From NCBI GenBank assembly GCA_009746045.1, contig RPFO01000648.1:1370521-1434520 (forward strand): 64,000 nucleotides of DNA. Reading direction: 5' to 3'. The first letter of the stretch is position 1. The number at the start of each line of letters is the position of its first letter. Shown here piece by piece: positions 54,530-64,000 of this stretch. A program made the translations under genes and the position numbers. The notes under the pieces were generated by a model. That model did no database searches. It was not told the origin of the DNA and saw only the letters and a program-made list of their open reading frames with translations. Source of the DNA: Mesostigma viride. Taxonomy: Eukaryota > Streptophyta > Mesostigmatophyceae > Mesostigmatales > Mesostigmataceae.

Positions 54530-55190
54530 TTTTGTCACATAGGTCCGGGGCGCGCCGCGCCGGAGCGGGGCGCGCACAAGTTTGCCAGTGGGTTGCGACG
54601 GGACAAGGGGATCCCCTGCCATATATAGGAGGAGGTGTCTACCTGTTTAATTGACCAGTCCTAATCCTGCCCGCAGGACCCACATCGGTATTCACCTGCA
54701 GTCTGTGCGGGCAAGATGGCCGGCAAAGAGGAGGCGGCGGTGTTGGATGGTATGGGTGACAAGAGGGACAGTAGCTCGCGACGGCTCGCAGTAGAGCTCG
54801 GCCCAGGTGCGGCGCTCTTGGTAGCGGACGCCGAGGATGTGACGGAGCATTCGAGTGACAGTGCCGTCAAGCTGCTTGCTCAGCGCCTGGTCCAGGGTCC
54901 ACGCCTCGCAGCCGTAACGGAGGATGCTAAGGACAAGGGCCTTTGACAGAAATAATGCGCTTGCGTCGCTCAGTCATGGGTAGCGAAATGTCCAGAACCT
55001 GTTGAGGCGGCGGAGGGCCGCCCAGGCCTGGCCAATGCGGGTGTTGTCATTGCATTGCGTCGTCGGCCGTGGAGGGGAGCCAGCTGCCAAGGAGCTTCAA
55101 GCGAGTCGCCGGGCGGGTACGGGGCTTCCGTCCAGCAGGAGGAGGTGGGCAGTGGGGTGGTCCCAGCGGAGAAGCCGATGGCCATTTTAA
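54530..55190 (-). pseudogene. LINE RT C-terminal half (5' piece of the LINE split by element C)
   Basis: On the minus strand, in changing frames: LLLLDGSPVPARR, RLKLLGSWLPSTADDAM, NTRIGQAWAALRRLNRFW, ALVLSILRYGCEAWTLDQAL, SKQLDGTVTRMLRHILGVRY, HTIQHRRLLFAGHLARTD, then toward element C GDPLVPSQPTGKLVRAPLRR and TYVTKLR. It is 5'-truncated at about 55190. Confidence 0.85.
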
Positions 55191-55240
55191 TTAATTAAGA
55201 ACATACCTCCGTGGGGAGCCGGATATGTAACACATATCCC
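55191..55240 (-). repeat. LINE tail, reverse orientation
   Basis: ATTTTAATTAATTAAGAACA, then TACCTCCGTGGGGAGCCGG (hairpin CTCC/GGAG) and ATATGTAACACATAT. On the minus strand it matches the tail at 780-830. It abuts the 5' end of the LINE piece ending at 55190. Confidence 0.65.
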
Positions 55241-55404
55241 AATTGGTATGATATGCTCACATGGGTCTTATTGCACCCACAGAACTTGCCGGATCGTCTA
55301 TCGTGTCCGATTGCAGCCAGTGAGTGTGGCGTACGTGCCTCTGGCATGAAGGCCGAAAGGGGGGCTCTGCCCTTTCTCCCTGTTGTGCACATACAGGGAT
55401 TAAA

Positions 55405-55565
55405 TTTTTAAAGCACTTCGGTGCTCCGTGACTCCCCAATGGGAGCACGAGTTGAAGTAATTAATTAATATCCCTGAGAAGGGCATAATATGGTTTTCAA
55501 TACAAATTCTAGGCGACAACCTGCAGGTGGTTGGTGTAAACTGCCACCTACTCGGGGTGCACGAT
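55405..55565. repeat. LINE tail hairpin followed by repeat R1 (third copy)
   Basis: GGTGCTCCGTGACTCCCCAA, TGGGAGCACGAG and a TAATTAATTAAT tail in plus orientation. This is followed at once by R1 (CCCTGAGAAGGGC, TTTTCAATACAAATTCTAGG, ACAACCTGCAGGTGG, CTCGGGGTGCA), again tail-to-tail. Confidence 0.65.
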
Positions 55566-55745
55566 GGCCATGACCATCGTTTTCTTGCTGCTCATAAGCC
55601 CCACGTACACCCGTGCTTCCAGTGACAAGCTATCTAGCGGCCAGAGTTGGGCGGACTCCGGGGTCTCCACGAGCGTCATGTCATCAGCGTAGATCAGATC
55701 GTTTAGTAGTCGGTAGGGTGGGTTGCCAGCCATAGCTGGCATGAG
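55548..55745 (-). pseudogene. LINE RT fragment with YADD motif
   Basis: Minus-strand frame PPYRLLNDLIYADDMTLVET, AQLWPLDSLSLEARVYVGLM, SSKKTMVMAI. The catalytic YADD is at about 55680. Its end overlaps repeat R1, which supports R1 being LINE-derived or a later insertion at the break. Confidence 0.8.
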
Positions 55746-55807
55746 ATCGAGGATGCATGAGAGCTAGGATCAGCATGCATGAGAGGGTGCACGCAGTCAC
55801 ACGTGTG

Positions 55808-55856
55808 TAAATTAATTAATTAATTAATTAATTAATTAATTAATTAATTAATTAAT
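55808..55856. repeat. (ATTA)n microsatellite, 12 copies
   Basis: Pure TTAA/ATTA repeat. It is of the kind found at LINE tails here and is a dense array of possible TTAA target sites. Confidence 0.9.
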
Positions 55857-57621
55857 GAGAGGACAGGCGCGTACAAGGTTAAAATAAAGTCATCAACTAC
55901 TATTTTAATTTATTAGTGAGAAAACTATTCCTGGACGCTTGGCGTGGCGTTCCAGCCAACGTCGTGTAATAAGGACTGGAGTAATTGTCAGAGAGGAATT
56001 AAAGCCGCGAAGACTGCGGGAGCCGCGTGGCTATCTCACTCTGTATAATCTGTAGGAAGACCTGCATGGAGGGAAACAGATGGTATTAATGCGTAGATTG
56101 GGTGGCTGACCTCAATTATTACTCTCAAGTGAGACTGCCATAGGGGCTTGTGACGATATGCAATATACGAGAATGCTCAAACAGTTTGCGCCATATTAGC
56201 TTCGTCTCCTACTATTAAAAGACGCATGTATGATATGATATTATCGGCGGCTGGAATTTACGCATATTTCGTCGGCTCCCAGAGGCGATTGGCCCAGCAG
56301 ACACCGCTGGCTATGAGATATGTCGGAAGCTCAGCCAGCCTCATCTAATCTCCCACTGCAGCTGGGGAGGAAAATGCGCTCACGACCCTTACGCAACTGC
56401 ATGGCCGCTGATGCGCCGGCGGCCTTCACGACGCAGCCCCAAGACGACGCATGCAGTGGAAAATGCCGCACTGTCAAAGCGGCACTGCGTTGGACCTGAA
56501 GACGCTCAGATGGAACTGAGTCAGGTCAACCTGCCAACGTACCGCCGCTCTTACTAATGGTGTCGTCCGGTGTCCCTGACGACTCCACTGCATGACGATG
56601 CTATCGACAATGACGCATTCAGCCCCGCGCGTCGTGCCAGGCCCGGATTCATGCAGTGGTGCCGGACCAGTCTTTCTTCATGCTTTCCGCAGAACAAGCA
56701 ATCATGTCCGCCCTGCGCCACATGAAGAGGGCGCGGGAGTCGGGGCGCTCGCTCTACGCTCCCTGGTACCATGTCAGGTGCAGCACTGCCAGCATGCATG
56801 GACTGACGACATGGTCGACCTGACCGCCGGTGCCACAGCTTCGATTCGACTTTCGGTCTCTGTGCTGTTAAAAAACAATCAAAAAATGATTTAAAATTAT
56901 CACCTATAAAAGGTATCTTGACAGTCTTGAGCCACGCGCAGGCCTGCCCGATCCATGCCTCCAGGCACTCGTTTGAACCGCCTTGAACGACGCTCAGAAT
57001 GCCGCTCTGAAAACACTCGACCTCGTGCTTCCCCGGAAGGCGGATTAAGCAGATCTGGCTGATCTGCACTGAACCGAGGTCAACAAGACAGTCGCGGCCA
57101 ATGATGGCCTCCTATGTAGATAGAGGATTCAGTTGTCGTCTACCCTGCTCAACGGACACCTTGGCATTGCATGGCCAGCCTGGCAGATCTAGAGGTGAAG
57201 ACAGCTGGCCAATGATGGCCGCCGCGGGCCGGCCCCGCCACCGCCTGCAACACAATACCACCACTGAGGAGAGGGGCAGGCTGCGGCCCACAAGACTGCA
57301 ATCGATCATGGAGCCGGACGATCACTGCTCACGCAGTATAGTGGTGCATTTTTTCCAGGTGGCGCGGACCACATGGAGATGGACACCATGCTCGCCACTT
57401 GGCTGCACAAGGAGCTCATCACTTAGCTGCACTTCATGCACCTGGGCAACGAACGCATCCACATTCAGTCGGCCACCTGGATGGCAGGCACGCCCGGTCC
57501 TATCTATCCAGGTGACCTTCACGAATGTGGCCAGCAATGTGAAAGTCCTGCAGCCGGCTTGCATTGAAGCTGCCATCTGGGCGGGATCGAAGGTTTTCAC
57601 CAGCATGCATCGACGACCTGC
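55857..57621. other. Spacer with no supported gene
   Basis: Contains the dispersed repeat at 55917-55990. Frames of 171 codons (56554-57069, minus) and 219 codons (57101-57760, plus) have no motif I recognise, and I do not call them genes. Confidence 0.45.
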
Positions 57622-59040
57622 TCAGACTGGCCCGGCCCCCAGCAGCAAGTCCGCACCAAGAATGCCATGCGTACTATGGACTGATGCCGTAGACCCCTCA
57701 TTATTAGAACTTAATTGCAGAGGGCAGCAACCATGCAACGGGTGCTTGGGAACCCGGTAGAGAGCAAGTATAATCCAAAGGGCAGGACAGAATACTGAGT
57801 CAAAGGCCTTGACATAATCCGCAAATACCAAGTGCATGAACAGGGTATAGTAGAGGTCACCCGGGCTCAGCCGCCGCACTAGCCGCTTCTGGCCGCAATT
57901 AGCCAGCGGGCAGCAAAGAAGGCCATAAATGCAGTATTGCGGCCGCGGCGGTGATCTGGGTCTGCCCTAATTAAGTGCTAATCTAAAGCAAGCAAGCCGG
58001 AGCCGATTAAGGATGTCACGAACCCGTCCGGGTCGTGCGAAAGATCCTATGTTAGGGTAGGTTATTACGGATTTCTCGGTTAATTAGCCGCGACCACTCT
58101 ATGGGAGTGGGATTAACGGAACAGATGCGGCTTTTGCTCTGTTACGGCTCACGATGATTAATATAATTAATAATCTACGCAACCTACATTTAGGATAGAG
58201 CTATACCAAATGCAGTTGGAAAATGCCCCGGGCTCGGACAGGTGCAACACACACACACACACATGATTCCGAACCAAGAGGACGAGACTCTCGTCCTCGG
58301 ACCAATTTTACCTAGGTCTGCCACCAAGCTGGCAAGTGGCGCCGACATGGCGCCGACCTTCCAGGGAATTCCGAAACATGCAGTCCACACAGGATCCTCG
58401 GGTCGCCCATCGACCCTTGCCAGGCTACAGAATCCACGCATGAGTACAAGATCTCAACCAGCTATAAAGTACGCAGTGCCGCGCGACTGCACCGGCCCCT
58501 AGAAGATCTCATACATCAACCTGAAGGCCCAAAATAACTAGTCCGAATCATGCACACAAACTGTCATAATTCCATAACAAAAGTCCTGACCAAGGGACAA
58601 TTCCCAAATTAAGTCCCGAATTAATGAGTCCCAAAGTCCTACGGACTATGACAACAAGCCAAAATATGTCATTTATTTCATAGTTGCGCCTGTTCCAAGG
58701 GTCGGGCCCGCAACAAAGGACCATCCTCATCAAAACCTGGTTGCTGGCAGCGCTTTGAAGGCAAACACCTCGGTAATTTCCCGGGTCGGCAGTGGATCCT
58801 TTGTACTTGTAGATCATGAGTCACGTGGAGGGCATGTTGCCGCGGGGGGGGGGGGCGGGTTGCCGGCATCAGGCAGCAAAAGGTAGCTGCTGGTTGCAGA
58901 AGTCGTGTCACATATGTACCCCTAGCTCCTCAAGTTTAACCACAGCTGCAGGCAGGTTATCAGCACCGCGACAGCTGCATGGAAGCAAAGGCGCTTGACA
59001 GCGTCATCAAACTCTGCTGCAGTAAAGGTCGAGGCATGCC
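57622..59040 (-). pseudogene. Decayed LINE RT, three recognisable segments
   Basis: Minus strand, 5' to 3': 59030-58975, TFTAAEFDDAVKRLCFHAA (matches FTELELNTAAKQLRFYAA of the 18.7-20.6 kb copy); 58817-58690, YKYKGSTADPGNYRGVCLQS, NQVLMRMVL (RT fingers); 57830-57640, VFADYVKAFDSVFCPALW (palm motif A) and NNEGSTASVHSTHG. About 800 bp of unrelated sequence separates the last two, probably another insertion. Motif C (YADD) is missing. Confidence 0.75.
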
Positions 59041-59715
59041 AAATTCTTATCGGCTACAGTAGCAAGCCGGCACAGATCTCGAGCACCAACCATGTATTCC
59101 TCGTTGGTAGCATGGGGGCAAGGGAGATGGCTCGGACCGGCCGCAGCCCCCGGCGTGCAGCCACCACAGGTGGTAGCGGAGGGGAATTGCCGGAATGCCG
59201 GTTGGCCGGGCGGCCCGCGCCGAGGACCGCCATGGTGGCATATCCGTCCAAAGCTTCAGGCGCTGCGTGCGTAATTAAGGCCCAGGGAGGTCAACATGGA
59301 TACAAAAGCGGGCGGCGCACAAACGAGGCTTGGCAGTTGGGTCGCACGCGCGGGCAGCAAGGACAGCGGGGTGTTAGTGGAAGATTGCGGTAGCAGGGAG
59401 GCGAGGGGCTTGACTGTTCATGAGCAGCAAGGGCAGCCTAAGTTGTCGGTGAATTAATTCGGAACACCTCGGGACAGGGGATGTCATCACACAGGTCATC
59501 AAGGCTGTTGGGTCGTTTACAAAACCACCCTATCTGCTACAACGAGTGCACACATGTTTCCTGCAGGTACGTCGTGTTCCAAAGGCGTTTTGCTTTTCTT
59601 GCGCCCTCAAAGGTGGGCCTTGCTAGGATACCCTTGGGTGACCGGCCCCGCCTCTTGCATTACCGGGGCTTCCTGCACCCGTGGCTTCTGGCTGGCCTGC
59701 ACATGTATCAAGTGA
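59041..59715. other. Spacer with no supported gene
   Basis: G/C-rich then mixed. Possibly upstream LINE sequence on the minus strand, too decayed to assign. Confidence 0.4.
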
Positions 59716-59765
59716 ATCAATTAAACTTGTGCTCCCGTTGGGGACTGTCACGGAGCATTAAGCCC

Positions 59766-60525
59766 GATGGATGGATGGATGGATGGATGGATGGATGGAT
59801 GGATGGATGGATGGATGGATGGATGGATGGATGGATGGATGGATGGATGGATGGATGGATGGATGGATGGATGGATGGATGGATGGATGGATGGATGGAT
59901 GGATGGATGGATGGATGGATGGATGGATGGATGGATGGATGGATGGATGGATGGATGGATGGATGGATGGATGGATGGATGGATGGATGGATGGATGGAT
60001 GGATGGATGGATGGATGGATGGATGGATGGATGGATGGATGGATGGATGGATGGATGGATGGATGGATGGATGGATGGTTGGTTGGATGGATGGATGGAT
60101 GGATGGATGGATGGATGGATGGATGGATGGATGGATGGATGGATGGATGGATGGATGGATGGATGGATGGATGGATGGATGGATGGATGGATGGATGGAT
60201 GGATGGATGGATGGATGGATGGATGGATGGATGGATGGATGGATGGATGGATGGATGGATGGATGGATGGATGGATGGATGGATGGATGGATGGATGGAT
60301 GGATGGATGGATGGATGGATGGATGGATGGATGGATGGATGGATGGATGGATGGATGGATGGATGGATGGATGGATGGATGGATGGATGGATGGATGGAT
60401 GGATGGATGGATGGATGGATGGATGGATGGATGGATGGATGGATGGATGGATGGATGGATGGATGGATGGATGGATGGATGGATGGATGGATGGATGGAT
60501 GGATGGATGGATGGATGGATGGATG
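59766..60525. repeat. (GGAT)n microsatellite, about 190 copies
   Basis: Pure apart from one GGTTGGTT interruption at about 60077-60085. Open frames (MDGW repeats, or IHPS on the other strand) are by-products. Confidence 0.97.
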
Positions 60526-60549
60526 GGGGGGTAAACGCAATCCTACCGG

Positions 60550-60606
60550 TCTAAGCTATCTATAAGCTATCTACAAGCTATCTGCAAGCTATCTACAAGC
60601 TATCTA
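60550..60606. repeat. 11 bp tandem repeat, 5 copies
   Basis: AGCTATCTACA units in the LINE 3' UTR. The sister copy at about 51797-51820 has about two diverged units, so this too expanded after insertion. Confidence 0.8.
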
Positions 60607-60985
60607 CAAAACAGATCTACTATAGATCTATGGTGCCCGCGACCCTAGGGGTCTTGTCTAGCATGCCGTCCACCGCACGTGTGCAAACACGCTCCTTCCC
60701 CACTGCAGGGGGGTTGTTGTCCTCTATGACCTGGGCCCACTTGGCCTTGTCCATCATTTTTTTTTAAATCACCGTAGAGGCCTAGGCCCCCCATGTCCTC
60801 TACGAGCTGTTCTTTGAAGGTGCGGGCCTTGCGGCGTCTAACCTGGCTGGGCCCGGCCCACGTGAGGAGTTGCCGGCCCGGCTGGGCGGGGCGCAGCCCT
60901 GCAGAGGGGCCCCGTGAGGTGTCTACCTGGTTGGTGCGAGCTAAGTGCCCTATATACTAGCATCAGGCGCCGCTGCTTGATGGAG

Positions 60986-61461
60986 ACAACTATACATGGT
61001 CTGTAGGGGGGGGGGGCTCTAACTCCCCCCCCCCCCCAAACCCCATATGTCTTCAAAATCAGCGTCCTCGGTCAGTCGGGCCCTATCTCCACGAAGGGAT
61101 ATATCCACATTTTTGCTTCTTCATGTGCGGGTGGGGGAGCCTAGCTCCTCAGCTCAAAAGCCTAGACAGCCCTCTGCTTAGGAAAGGGGGCCTATCTCCA
61201 AGAAACCAAAAACAGGCACCTCATAAGTGGTTGCCTCACTTAGTATCATAAAGGTGCTAGCTCCTCTTCTCAAGTCCACATGTATTTGTATTAGAAATAT
61301 AATTAAGTCCAGTTTGCGGGCAACACCAGACAACTGGTCTAGCCAGGCGCTAGCTCCTCCTCTCAAGTTAATAGGCCTTTTGATCCTACCTACGCTTCAG
61401 GCGCCTTCTCAAGCGAATCGTTAGCCCTCTCAAGCAACCAGGCGCCTTCTCAAGCAAATCG
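60986..61461. other. Spacer between LINE and zinc-ribbon gene
   Basis: Includes runs of 9 G and 14 C at 61008-61035. CTAGCTCCTC...CTCAAG motifs occur at about 61142, 61257 and 61350. A 45 bp direct repeat is present (CAGGCGCCTTCTCAAGC, AATCGTTAGCCC) at about 61398 and 61441. No gene. Confidence 0.5.
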
Positions 61462-63025
61462 TTAGCCCCTCCGCTCCAGCCGGGCGCGCGGCGTGCCGCA
61501 CTCCCCGCAGAAGCGCGAGGCTTCCCGCGGATACCGGCACCCGCACTCGTCACAAAAGTTCGCCAGCACCACCGATGCAGGCAAGGCTGACACCCCGTGG
61601 CCCTGCTCTGCTAGGCGGCCGGCCGATGTCCCAGGCCGCGGCGCCTGCCCGTGGCCGCCCATGGAATGGGGGGGGCTGGCCTGCGGCTTGGGCGAGCTGA
61701 GCGCAACCGCACGAGGAGAGGAGCCGATACGGCCAAGGCCTGGGGTAGAGGAGGGCGCTTCGTGCCCGGTGCCTGACTGGGGCGACGGGCTGGGGTGCAG
61801 CGCCCGATCCGCACTCTTAGGGGGGCTGATCGGGTTGAGCGATGGCGGCTCGGAGGATTGGCGCGACGAGAGTGGGCTGCGGGGGGCCCCGGAACCGAAC
61901 GCACTTGCAGCGGTGGGCGCTGGGGGGGCGGGCGATGGGCGTGACGGCTGCCATGGCCACGTGCGAGGAACAAGGACAGGAAACGCGAGAAGCAGCACAA
62001 GATCTCATCAGCAAATCTCATTCACATGAAATATGTAATGTTGATGGTAGACAAAACTTTAGGGAGCATGGTTCTGCTGCCCAAGATTATTCCGAGTTCC
62101 GACACATACAAGCATTTGCCTTCATTCTCCTGTAGTGAAGTGCAAAACGCATATCAACTTTGCTGTCATTCTCCCCTAGTGAGTCCAAGGGCCCATCACA
62201 TTCGCTGTCATTTTCCCCTCGCAAAATGCAAGGGCACATGAAACACGTGATGGTCTCACCACCTTACAGCCGCATGGGGTCAGAGGCATGGCAAACGCTT
62301 TGGTTGGTGGCAGCAAGGGACGGATGACATCAGCTATATGTCGCATGCTCGGTAGCCTCAAGGGAGTTTTACATGCTGACATGCTCACCAGCCCAGCAGC
62401 TATCACAAACTGTAGGGCGCACACTTGAAACAGCACAACACGCACGGCGGGGGCAAGTGCAGAGAGAACGCGGGCAGCACACTTCTCACATCAGGGGCCG
62501 CTGCAGAGCAAACAAAAGGACATATCGATGAGACAACCAGCGCAGGCAAACCAAACAGAGATATCACAGGTACACAGGCCGGGCCGCGTCTCACATCAGC
62601 GGCTGCAGGCTTGGGCGCGGCGCCAGCATTAGTGCCGGCGCCTGCGTTGCGAGGCGCCATTGCGCTGGCCCCTCGCGCGCCGCTGCTGGCAGCCGGGGCA
62701 CCGTTGGCACTAAAACCAACGCCACCACTCGTGCCACCACCCATGCCGCCACTGTTATTTGCGCCAACCACGCTGCCACTACTTTTTGTGCCACTCACGC
62801 CTCCGTTGTTACCCGCGCCACCCATCCTGGCGGGCGGTTCGGGTGCGCTGGCCAGTGCCGCATTCAGCTGCGCCCCCAGCGCGCCCGCGTCAAACTCCTT
62901 GGGCTGCAGCGTGCGGTCAAAGTCCTTTGGCTGCACAAACGTCGCGTGGTGGCTCAGCTCTGGCACGCCTTCCTCGCCCTCAGTAGGGGTTTCCTCCGCG
63001 TCATTAGGGGCATACTCCGGGGCAC
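61462..63025 (-). CDS. 3' part of a gene encoding a Pro/Ser-rich protein with a C-terminal zinc ribbon (two exons)
   Basis: Proposed exons on the minus strand: 63025-62595 and 61947-61462 (stop). The acceptor CACCCTGCAG|GT precedes the first. Its donor GCTGAT|GTGAGA and the next acceptor CCATGGCAG|CC are both in phase 0, so the frame continues. The first exon encodes an acidic start (APEYAPNDAEETPTEGEEG), QPKDFDRTLQPKEFDAGALG and then a Gly/Ala/Asn-rich stretch. The last exon encodes a Pro/Ser-rich linker and ends with C-x2-C-x11-C-x2-C (FCDECG...FCGECG), a zinc-ribbon signature. Upstream exons must lie beyond 63.1 kb or outside the window. Function unknown. An alternative is that the two exons belong to different transcripts. 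Confidence 0.5.
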
Positions 63026-63262
63026 CTGCAGGGTGGACGAGGCAGGGCACCGGGGAAATGGAAAGAGGGAGTGGCATTGCACAGGGGGGGAAGAGGGATG
63101 GGAGGGATGAAACCGTGTCCACAGTCGCCCAGACTCTGCCTGGTTGGAGCTGACAAGATGCCCATCGATCAAGTTTCCCTGGTGGTGGCTCAATGGTAGG
63201 GGCAAGGGGGGGCGGGGAGATGCATAGGGGGGTTGGACGGGCGGGCAGGCAGTTAGTTGCTT

Positions 63263-63505
63263 GGTCGGTCGGTCGGTCGGTCGGTCGGTCGGTCGGTCGG
63301 TCGGTCGGTCGGTCGGTCGGTCGGTCGGTCGGTCGGTCGGTCGGTCGGTCGGTCGGTCGGTCGGTCGGTCGGTCGGTCGGTCGGTCGGTCGGTCGGTCGG
63401 TCGGTCGGTCGGTCGGTCGGTCGGTCGGTCGGTCGGTCAGTCGGTCGGTCGGTCGGTCGGTCGGTCGGTCGGTCGGTCGGTCGGTCGGTCGGTCGGTCGG
63501 TCGGT
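63263..63505. repeat. (GGTC)n microsatellite, about 61 copies
   Basis: Pure TCGG repeat with one G-to-A change at about 63439. It is followed by a GGGC/GGGTG-rich stretch to about 63565. It lies upstream of exon 63025-62595, probably in an intron of the minus-strand gene. Confidence 0.96.
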
Positions 63506-63565
63506 TGGGCGGGCGGGTGGGCGAGCCGGCGGGTGGGTGGGCGGGCGGGTGGGTGGGTGAGGTGC

Positions 63566-63937
63566 GAGGGCGGGGGCCGGGAGAGTAGTTGCGGGAGGCG
63601 AGTGGGCCATGATGCCAGGAAACCAGGAAACAGGACGCATGATTATCCATCGGAAACATGACAGCAAGCCTTTGCCTGGCCACACACGTTTTTGGCCACA
63701 CGCGCTGCTGACGTCACAACCCCCTGGCACCTCCCCTGTGTGGCTGTTCCAGAGTACCCGTGCCGGACATCAGCTGTCGTGCACCAGATATGGAAGACGG
63801 GCAGGTGCGGTGGGCATGACAACCAACCCTACGACACGGGTACGTCTTTAACAACGATAACGATATTCACGGACCAACTTCACCAAACGACCACTTCTGG
63901 GTACGTGGCTGGATTCCAACCATGGCGAAATATGTCG
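63566..63937. other. Spacer with no recognised feature
   Basis: Mixed DNA; no exon of the minus-strand gene could be identified here. Confidence 0.4.
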
Positions 63938-64000
63938 ACGAAACAAGGGGGAAAGGTGTTGTTGAAACAAAAGGGGAAAGGTGTTGACGAAACAAGAGGG
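63938..64000. repeat. Start of a minisatellite cut by the window edge
   Basis: GAAACAAG/AGGGGAAAGGTGTTG occurs about 2.5 times with a period of about 28 bp and runs off the end. Confidence 0.6.

Larger units (their letters stand above)
59716..60985 (-). pseudogene. LINE 3' end, reverse orientation, with an expanded ATCC tract in its 3' UTR
   Basis: On the minus strand: SIKQRRLMLVYRALS at about 60970, then sequence matching 51480-51800 (GGACATGGGGGGCCTAGGCC, then GACAAGGCCAAGTGGGCC, then GGCATGCTAGACAAGACCC). Next come the 11 bp repeats, ACCCCCCC, the (ATCC)n tract, and the UTR end TTAATGCTCCGTGACAGTCC, CCAACGGGAGCACAAG, TTTAATT. It is the same subfamily and 3' UTR as 51230-51965. Confidence 0.82.

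Noticed and set aside
56554-57069. 171-codon minus-strand frame
   Set aside because: No motif; surrounded by decayed repeats; a chance frame cannot be excluded.
59481-60565. Open frames of MDGW or IHPS repeats
   Set aside because: By-product of (GGAT)n.
63193-63701. VGRSVGRS and TDRPTDRP open frames, one running into the zinc-ribbon exon
   Set aside because: By-product of (GGTC)n. A splice acceptor at 63026-63027 explains the real exon start better.

Overview
This is eukaryotic nuclear DNA, most likely from a green alga or another plant-lineage microbe. The one confidently named host gene, an AP-4 adaptor mu subunit, matches remembered plant AP4M along its whole length and is split by a GT-AG intron. 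Host exons are GC-rich, and no bacterial-style operons are present. Host genes cover only a few percent of the window: AP4M (exons 5521-6601 and 14203-14474), a single-exon TPR protein with an N-myristoylation-type start (39589-40626), and the 3' exons of a minus-strand zinc-ribbon protein (61462-63025).

Layout. 1-1013: LINE 3' end plus an opposed LINE-tail repeat. 1347-3025: a pure octamer/tetramer microsatellite. 3161-5520: no gene seen. 5521-14474: AP4M, whose 7.6 kb intron is mostly two unrelated minisatellites (47 bp x about 94 and 19 bp x about 116). 14475-16640: non-coding with short repeats. 16650-24859: LINE fragments, one split by a 3.45 kb terminal-inverted-repeat insertion. 24856-37715: a Russian doll of insertions. 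Element D (TTAA-flanked) contains element B (TTAA-flanked), which contains a 9.2 kb LTR retrotransposon, which contains element A, a relative of B. D itself sits in a LINE tail. 37716-39588: G-rich and tandem-repeat spacer. 41650-42960: LINE debris. 42961-49744: a five-copy macrosatellite of about 1.43 kb units. 49745-61000: LINE fragments, one split by TTAA element C (52247-54525) and one carrying a 760 bp (GGAT)n expansion. 61462-63025: the zinc-ribbon gene, followed by a (GGTC)n tract at 63263-63505.

Most of the window is explained by three processes. LINEs with hairpin/TTAATTAA tails land in or next to each other's tails. Non-autonomous elements with TTAA target duplications insert into those LINEs and into one another. 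Short motifs inside LINE 3' UTRs and introns expand into long satellites. The most unusual item is the LTR retrotransposon: its pol reads integrase, then a retropepsin-like domain, then Copia-type reverse transcriptase and RNase H, and its LTRs have AGTTA...TAACT ends rather than TG...CA. All calls come from reading the sequence; no database search was possible.
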